Below the pieces are notes generated by a model. It did not search any database and was not told where the DNA came from. It saw nothing but the letters and a program-made list of their open reading frames with translations. A stretch of DNA of 64,000 nucleotides from Hanleya hanleyi (Eukaryota; Mollusca; Polyplacophora; Lepidopleurida; Hanleyidae), in NCBI GenBank assembly GCA_036873755.1, contig JAVTVY010045365.1, forward strand, positions 124,001 to 188,000, in the 5' to 3' direction. Numbering within the stretch: position 1 is the first letter of the stretch; every line of letters starts with the position of its first letter. This document shows, one piece after another, positions 57,493-64,000 of this stretch. The translations under genes were made by a program, and so were the position numbers.

Positions 57493-58300
57493 TGAACATC
57501 ATTAAGAAAATTCAGTGGTGCAAATAATTTAATTTCGGTGGTGTCGAAATTCATCACTCTATGATCAACTAGAAAATGTCTGATCAATGAATCGAAAAAT
57601 CTCATACTTTGAGAAACTTGCTTAATCTTACAATATACCGATGTCAGAATCACTGTATAGTATTCAAAATTCATTTCGTTTACTGGCAACTCCAGAGAAT
57701 TTCCGCTCAAATATTATAGATGCTCCAGTCGAACCAATTTATTCTTCACCTGACTGATGATAAAATGAATGAATATCAACACAAAAAAAAACATTTTATT
57801 ACTGAAACTTGTCCCACAAGGCCATTCCACCAAACACCTCAATTCTAAGTTTTTCAAATTCTGTGATAAATATTGCAGACTGACGACGAAATACGACCGT
57901 ACCGTACTAGATCTCTGGCGCTATGTTTCGTAGCTTGCTGCTAGGACCGTCTGAACGCAATGTATTTCACATCTTAATAAAGAAGCACAATCAAGTCACT
58001 TGATTGTGACTTTCCTACATTATACCGTGATAGACGATTTTGAAATCCTTTTGCATTAAAGAATACTATAGTATGCTGGCATCATTGGAAACAGTTGACC
58101 GCAACAAACTTTTTTTTTCAATTTTCATTTCATTTATTGTTTGTTTGAAATAGATAGGTGATATCCGTCTACCGCAAAGGGTCGTTTTTGTGGACGACGG
58201 CAGAATACAGAATGTCTAACAGTCGCGAATACATCAAAACACAGGCCAGACAATATATTGGCATCAACGTCTGAACACCACCAATCAATCCAATCGGACT
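57493..58300. other. Old unit remnants
   Basis: The leader block (AATGTCTGATCAATGAATCG near 57,575), an RT C-terminal remnant at 57,795-57,950 and a tail remnant near 58,010-58,210 are present. No gene is called. Confidence 0.5.
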
Positions 58301-58315
58301 GATTAGTCGATATTT
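58301..58315. repeat. Target-site duplication, left
   Basis: GATTAGTCGATATTT, repeated exactly at 59,656-59,670. Related uninterrupted sites occur at about 31,847, 44,489 and 12,263. Confidence 0.85.
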
Positions 58316-59655
58316 GACTGAAATCTGACTGAAACTCCATGTGTATGGGACGTCGGAAGCAATTATATTACGGAAGTCACCTCATCCATAGAAAATCCCT
58401 TTTGGAAACATGCGTTTGAAGCTTGGGGTGAATTACGAAAAAAACTTCGACCTACTTTTATCAAGGACATTATGGACGAACCACTTTGGTACAATTCAAA
58501 TCTAAAGCAGTCGCTTTTTATCAAAGACTGGTATAAAAAAGGTATTATAAATGTGAGGCACATTTTGGATCGTAAGGGAGAATTTATCAAATTTGACGAA
58601 CTGAAAAAAAAACACGATCTAAAAGGAACCTGTTTAGATTATATGCGACTACTTAAATCCGTTCCAAAAGAATTTAAAGATATAATAGCCAAAGAATCGC
58701 TATATATTGAGCCAGAACACCTGTCTCCAACTCTTGGAATTGAGAAACGGACTCTGATAAGGCAGGAAAGGGGATGTAGGCACTTCTATGATGTTTTGAA
58801 TACCCCAAATGAACCTTATACAACTAAAGCTAGCGAGAAATGGGAAACAATTTTAAATCTTGAATCACAAATCAAGTGGGAGGAAGTCTACAAGAGCAAT
58901 TTTGATAGTACAAAGGAAACGAAACTTCGGGATATGCAGTATAGAATTTTACAAAGGACAATTTGCACAAACGCATTTTTACATGTAATAGGGAAAAGGG
59001 ATGATAATATTTGCTCCTATTGCAATACAGCAAAAGAATCAGCTGAACACTTATTTATATTCTGCCCCGTCGTACGAAAACTTTGGACAGAGATTGAAAA
59101 ATGGCTAGGCGAAACTTTAAATATACAATGTTCTATAACAAGTGACAAGATAATATGTGGATGGGGTATGCAACAGCAATTGTTGAATACATTAATGATA
59201 ATAACTAAATGATATATATACAACAATAAATTCAAGAGCTCAACTTTGAGCACTAAAGCTCTTGTAAATAAATTTAAGAACCAATATAACATTGAAAAGT
59301 ATACTTCCTCCGTATACAATACTGCCGATAAATTTCGTGGAAAATGGCTTTTGGTTCAGCACTATTTTGAAACGTAACAATATGTACTTGCCATAAATTG
59401 TGTGCATATAGAACCATCAACCAATTACCCATCTCGTTGAGTTTCAACACGGCCCATTCCAAGACCAAATTAGGCTAATATATAATGGCACAGATATGTT
59501 CTATGTATTACGTATGTTTTGGGTGTTATGTATGTATATCATTTATATGTGTCTAGATGTGCGTATTTGTTCATAATTTGCATCATACTGCTATTATGTC
59601 ATGTATGTTACGTGTACATATTTAAAAGAATAAAAATTAAAAAAAAAGAAAAGAA
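58316..59655 (+). mobile_element. 5'-truncated LINE (L1/Tx1-like), 1,340 bp
   Basis: It is flanked by a perfect 15-bp target duplication. It carries the C-terminal part of an RT ORF, a 440-bp 3' UTR, AATAAA at 59,629-59,634 and an A-rich tail (TTAAAAAAAAAGAAAAGAA). The poly(A)-like tail and TSD fit L1-type target-primed insertion and differ from the LINE at 37,849. Confidence 0.85.
58322..59212 (+). pseudogene. C-terminal domain of L1/Tx1-like LINE ORF2 with zinc-binding motif
   Basis: The frame is open from 58,322 to 59,212; the first ATG is at 58,472 but homologous coding starts upstream (SSIENPFWKHAFEAWGELRK). It has PLWYNSNLK, an LRDMQYRILQRTICTNAFLH block and CSYCNTAKESAEHLFIFC, a CX2CX8HX4C zinc-binding motif as in the zf-RVT region of L1/Tx1-type RTs. 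The RT palm and endonuclease are absent because of 5' truncation, so it has no catalytic function by itself. Confidence 0.85.
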
Positions 59656-59670
59656 GATTAGTCGATATTT
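59656..59670. repeat. Target-site duplication, right
   Basis: Second copy of GATTAGTCGATATTT, continuing into CAAGTACACTGTCATAGATG, the normal sequence of the old unit. Confidence 0.85.
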
Positions 59671-60613
59671 CAAGTACACTGTCATAGATGGTAGTATTGA
59701 TTGAGATGATAGGAAAAACTCTTCCACTTTATACTTCTTGAGAACTATAGTAGCTAAACCCCATGGATCACCTCTCATCGATTGCCATTTGAGGATCTCT
59801 TTTCTGTTGAAACCAATAAAATAACACTTAAGGGCAAGTGGGCAGATATGACTGGGGATTTATTTTCAATACATCAAACTAAGGAGCCCACTGAAGTGAA
59901 GACATATTGATCCCACATCATGTTAGACGGTAAACTTATGTATGTTCGTACTTTGGAACACGACGATAAAAGGCTAAACATAAACTGACGTACTCGGGTC
60001 ATAGCGAGAGACTATATGAGGAAGCTGGTGTTCGCATCTTTGAATAGGCATTTGGTTGTTCTACCTCGAGAGAAGATTATATTGAATGCTCCTTGTCATA
60101 TGCAGCATTCAAACCGACCGTTATGCTATTATGAGAACTATGTACATGTTAAATAAGTTAATACGTCGAAGTATTTAGCAACCGTGCTATACATCCATCA
60201 AATTCTATCCTTTTCTGAATATTATTACACTATATTATTTATATGCCGTATACGTGCCTCAATTGGTAGCATATGATGAAACGTACGAACAACTACACAG
60301 GAAAATATTGACTGTTCAATACTGTACACTTTTCAGTAGATCAGTACTGTTCAGAAAAGAACTCTATCGTACACTGACGGTAACATACGGTTGTAGCGTG
60401 CAGGATCTCTGGCGCCGTTTGATTATCATATGTTTTCCATATTCATGGTGTTCCAATGAGCAGACACAATCAAAGCGTGCCTGAGATACTCTGTAAAACG
60501 ACTTGGAAATTCATTTGGATAAAGAATAATTGTCAGTGATTGGAATTTCATGTAAAGGACATCACGTCCTGCTGACATTGTATTGAAACGTGATGCACGG
60601 TTCTCTCTTGTAA
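59671..60613. other. Old unit modules, diverged
   Basis: CACTGTCATAGATGGTAGTA and the following b module, then a degraded RT end near 60,370-60,420 (GTTGTAGCGTGCAGGATCTC) and tail. No gene is called. Confidence 0.5.
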
Positions 60614-60872
60614 GAAACCATCTTTGTTTTTTTAAAAATTATTGTTATCTCATAAACATTTAGAATCAACTGGTGTTAACTGTAATCCCAAATAGGGTTT
60701 TCGATTATTGACGTGGAAATTCTGTTATTGAAGGCGATTGAACATTGGATGACGGATCTGACGCTTGCTGATACTGAATGGTTCGTGCGATAAGTGAGGG
60801 ATGTTGAAGCTAATCCCAGTATTGCCTGTTTCAATCAACTCCAAGGCATTTTACAAAAAAAGAACTGCTTAA

Positions 60873-61295
60873 GGATGTCCACTGGTGATTTTTGGATTTG
60901 GCGGCCATTATGCCCGTTTGCCCATTAGGTTATCTCCTTTCCTAGATTAAGAGATAGGGATTTCATTTAAAAGTCTTATAGACGAGAATTTTGCGCGGCA
61001 ACATGCATCCAATTTGATAAATTTTGATAGACATGATGATCGTCTACAAACAGTTAAATTATAAGAAAAATTTAAATACTATTATATGATTTTTTCATGA
61101 ATATACTTCAAAACCAGGGATATTCCTGGGGTTATCAAGTGAAGCATGGGTCAGGCCACTTAACACTATCTATAGTTAAGAAATCACACCAACCTATATT
61201 TCTTCTTTGTTTTTCCTCATATTACACAATTATGAATGCAAAAACACACATTATTCGAAAAGTTAATTACTTTGATTCACCAGCAGCGGACATCC
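60873..61295. mobile_element. Small TTAA-type inverted-repeat element, copy 1
   Basis: It starts GGATGTCCACTGGTGA after TTAA (60,869-60,872). It ends, inverted, with GGATGTCCGCTGCTGGTGA, followed by TTGA (61,296-61,299), a one-base-changed target copy. The 80-codon frame at 61,097-61,339 overlaps its right end and is unrecognised, so I do not call it a gene. Confidence 0.55.
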
Positions 61296-61572
61296 TTGAA
61301 CAATCGCATTCAAAGCGCGAATTAGAGAAGCTAATATGAAAATATAATTTTTAATACTGAACGAATATCATTCATCAGTGAGGACTTGTATGTGAGCAAA
61401 AACAACTTAGAAATACGAAGGAAGTGTGAACTCATTGAACCGGAAATGAAAATCAGGGCCGTTGATTATTATTGTGCAATCGCCATATTTTACACATACA
61501 TTTGCGTAGTGATCGTTTTATGAAAATATGCTGCCATTTTCATTTTGAAACATTGTAATGAACCAAGACGTC

Positions 61573-61573
<1 letters not shown>

Positions 61574-61620
<47 letters not shown>
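61574..61620. repeat. GA dinucleotide microsatellite
   Basis: AGAGAG run of about 45 bp with one interruption; it recurs shorter in copy 2. Confidence 0.9.
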
Positions 61621-62352
61621 TTAAGTTTAACGTTCTATTGATGGCCGCTTCCACTCATTCTATTTAGACCTGATATAATCTTTGAAATTAATTCCAGCCT
61701 TTTCACCAGTGGTGTTTTTCAGAGTAGAAATTGAAATTTACCTCAGCTTATCGTACTTTGGCAAAAATATAGATCCAAACACGAAAAGGCATCTCTGAAT
61801 AGGCTAACTGAGACTGATACAAGGTATACATTGAACAGAAGGACAATTTATTTTGCTAAAGCTATTCGATGGTCGTGTTTTTAAGGAAACGAAACCATGC
61901 TGGAACGAACCATCGTAACAAATTGGATCGTCGTTCCATTTTTTCGCCTCTTCCGCAACTTTACCAGCCATGGTTCGAATGAGATTGAAAGCTTATTGAC
62001 CCAAATAAAAGCTAAATATAGTCCAGTTTTCAGCATGTCTCTACAATGACTCTACTTACGATTCAATTTCTCCCATGTCTCAATACAGAATCGGCGACTA
62101 GAAACCATCTTGTTTTTTTTTAAATTATTGTTATCTCATAAACATTTAGAATCAACTGGTGTTAACTGTAATCCCAAATAGGGTTTTCGATTATTGACGT
62201 AGAAATTCTGTTATTGAAGGCGATTGAACATTGGATGACGGATCTGACGCTTACTGAATGGTTCGTGCGATAAGTGAGGGATGTTGAAGCTAATCCCAGT
62301 ATTGCCTGTTTCAATCAACTCCAAGGCATTTTACAAAAAAAGAACTGCTTAA

Positions 62353-62777
62353 GGATGTCCACTGGTGATTTTTGGATTTGGCGGCCATTATGCCCGTTTG
62401 CCTATTAGGTTATCTCCCTTTCGTAGATTAAGAGATACGGATTTCATTTAAAAGTCTTCTAGACGAGAATTTTGCGCGGCAACATGCATCCAATTTGATA
62501 AATTTTGATAGACATGATGATTGTCTACAAACAGTTAAATTATAAGAAAAAGTTAAATACTATTTATATGATTTTTTCATGAATATGCTTCAAAACCAGG
62601 GATATTCCTGGGGTTATCAAGTGAAGCATAGGTCAGGCCACTTAACACTATCTATAGTTAAGAAATCACACCAACCTATATTTCTTCTTTGTTTTTCCTC
62701 ATATTACACAATTATGAATGCAAAAACACACATTATTCGAAAAGTTAATTACTTTGATTCACCAGCAGCGGACATCC
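62353..62777. mobile_element. Small TTAA-type inverted-repeat element, copy 2
   Basis: It has the same ends as at 60,873, carried along by the tandem duplication; TTAA at 62,349-62,352 and TTGA at 62,778-62,781. Confidence 0.55.
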
Positions 62778-63055
62778 TTGAACAATCGCATTCAAAGCGC
62801 GAATTAGAGAAACTAATATGAAAATATAATTTTTAATACTGAACGAATATCATTCATCAGTGAGGACTTGTATGTGAGCAAAAAACAACTTAGAAATACG
62901 AAGGAAGTGTGAACTCATTGAACCGGAAATGAAAATCAGGGCCGTTGATTATTATTATGCAATCGCCATATTTTACACATACATTTGCGTACTGATCGTT
63001 TTATGAAAATATGCTGCCATTTTCATTTTGAAACATTGTAATGAACCAAGACGTC

Positions 63056-63058
63056 ATA

Positions 63059-63092
<34 letters not shown>
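63056..63092. repeat. GA dinucleotide microsatellite
   Basis: AGAGAG run with one C interruption, the counterpart of 61,574. Confidence 0.9.
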
Positions 63093-63586
63093 ATTAAGTT
63101 TAACGTTCTATTGATGGCCGCTTCCACCCATTCTATTTAGACCTGATACAATCTTTGAAATTAATTCCAGCCTTTTCACCAGTGGTGTTTTTCAGAGTAG
63201 AAATTGAAATTTACCTCAGCTTATCGTACTTTGGCAAAAATATAGATCCAAACACGAAAAGGCATCTCTGAATAGGCTAACTGAGACTGATACAAGATAT
63301 ACATTGAACAGAAGGACAATTTATTTTGCTAAAGCTATTCGATGATCGTGTTTTTAAGGAAACGAAACAATGCTGGAACGAACCATCGTAACAAATTGGA
63401 TCATCGTTCCATTTTTCCGCCTCTTCCGCAACTTTACCAGCCATTTTATCACTGGAAATGGTTCGGCAGAGATTGAAAGCTTATTGACCCAAATGAAAGC
63501 TAAATATAGTCGTTTTCAGCATGTCTCTACAATGACTCTACTTACGACTCAATTTCTCCCGTGTCTCAATACAGAATCGGCGACTA

Positions 63587-64000
63587 GCCAACCGATAAAT
63601 GGATCCCGGTAAGCTGATCCAACTGCTGGTCTCAACACGTTATTTTCCCTATATCTCTCGATAAAAATCATATCTGGCATCTGGCACAGCGGAATGATAT
63701 GGCTAAAGTGTTTGTGTCATAACAAAAAGCTATGCTATTAATATTTCGGACTCTTTTTACCCATAAAAGGCAATGTTCATTACGAGCAGGAAATCGTAAA
63801 GTATGTTCTATATTGTGTGTGCCGGGCGCATCGATTAAATATGTCGAGACTTTTGAGGAAAACGACTTCCTTGCACAAATATAAATTCTTTGTCAAATTC
63901 TTCATCAACTGCGAATGATAAAGTACTGATTTGACTTCAATTTCTGACAATAGTAGCAGATAATGTAAGAGAGAGTAACCCTTGTCTTATGTAAAACAAA
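63587..64000. repeat. Old unit d/e modules at right edge
   Basis: ATCATATCTGGCATCTGGCA, the AAGTGTTTGTGTCATAACA block and the ACTTCCTTGCACAAATATAA block follow the usual order. The unit runs off the window. No gene is seen. Confidence 0.5.

Larger units (their letters stand above)
60614..62100. repeat. 1.48-kb tandem duplication, copy 1
   Basis: GAAACCATCTTTG at 60,614 matches GAAACCATCTTGT at 62,101. The copies align with an offset of 1,482-1,487 to the end at CGGCGACTA. The content is a PLE-like tail remnant with motif T reversed (60,730-60,770), a small TTAA element, a GA microsatellite and c/d modules. An internal stretch after TTTACCAGCCA is deleted relative to copy 2. Confidence 0.85.
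62101..63586. repeat. 1.48-kb tandem duplication, copy 2
   Basis: This is the second copy of 60,614-62,100 with scattered substitutions. It continues past CGGCGACTA into the normal old-unit sequence (GCCAACCGATAAATGGATCC), so copy 2 has the ancestral right flank. Confidence 0.85.

Noticed and set aside
61097..61339. 80-codon frame repeated at 62,579-62,821
   Set aside because: Its conservation is explained by the recent tandem duplication, it overlaps the end of a small inverted-repeat element, and no domain is recognisable.

Overview
The window is eukaryotic and looks like repeat-dense DNA from an invertebrate. It is AT-rich and has no prokaryotic gene layout. It contains 5S- and tRNA-derived short elements, non-LTR retrotransposons of two types, a family of YIDD reverse-transcriptase (RT) elements that I compare with Penelope-like elements (called 'PLE-like' here, a provisional assignment), and small TTAA-type DNA elements. 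The domain mix (KIAA1958/DUF3504-like protein, esterase-ORF1 LINE, this RT type) is common in molluscs and other marine invertebrates, but the species cannot be named from sequence alone.

Layout. Bases 1-862 (minus) hold one clean partial coding region of the Crypton-derived DUF3504 type, cut by the window edge. From about 1,200 to the right edge almost everything is layered repeats. Two long direct repeats, U1 (1,219-12,040) and U2 (12,043-27,375), are nearly identical where they align; U2 also carries an internal 4.45-kb tandem copy. They contain three minus-strand PLE-like copies, A (5,990-8,324), B (16,790-19,145) and C (21,218-23,598), all broken. They also contain a 1.2-kb spacer repeat X. 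From 28,190 to 36,460 older, more diverged units of the same kind continue, interrupted by tRNA-like SINE sequence and an element bracketed by a 13-bp motif.

From 36,465 to 43,667 there is a nested insertion stack: an old unit holds a 5S-rRNA-derived element, which holds PLE-like copy E, which holds a 5.3-kb LINE on the minus strand. The LINE has an intact 961-codon endonuclease/RT ORF2 and an esterase plus zinc-knuckle ORF1 broken by two TGA codons. It is the youngest and best preserved mobile element here. From 43,668 to 55,380 more old units, PLE-like fragment F and a 169-bp inverted-repeat element occur. From 55,381 to 57,500 a 752-bp foldback element sits in a 15-bp satellite. A 5'-truncated second LINE (58,316-59,655, L1/Tx1-like) has a 15-bp target duplication. 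The right end carries a 1.48-kb tandem duplication with a small TTAA element in each copy.

How it fits together. The PLE-like copies share one 5' junction and an empty site is preserved elsewhere in the window, so one insertion was multiplied by segmental duplication. Old sister copies of the same RT lie on the plus strand. The most interesting unexplained signals are a small membrane-helix ORF downstream of the RT, which stays open in diverged copies; a roughly 38-bp terminal motif present in both orientations; the two boundary-placed TGA codons in the LINE ORF1; and a YY1-like motif at the LINE 5' end.
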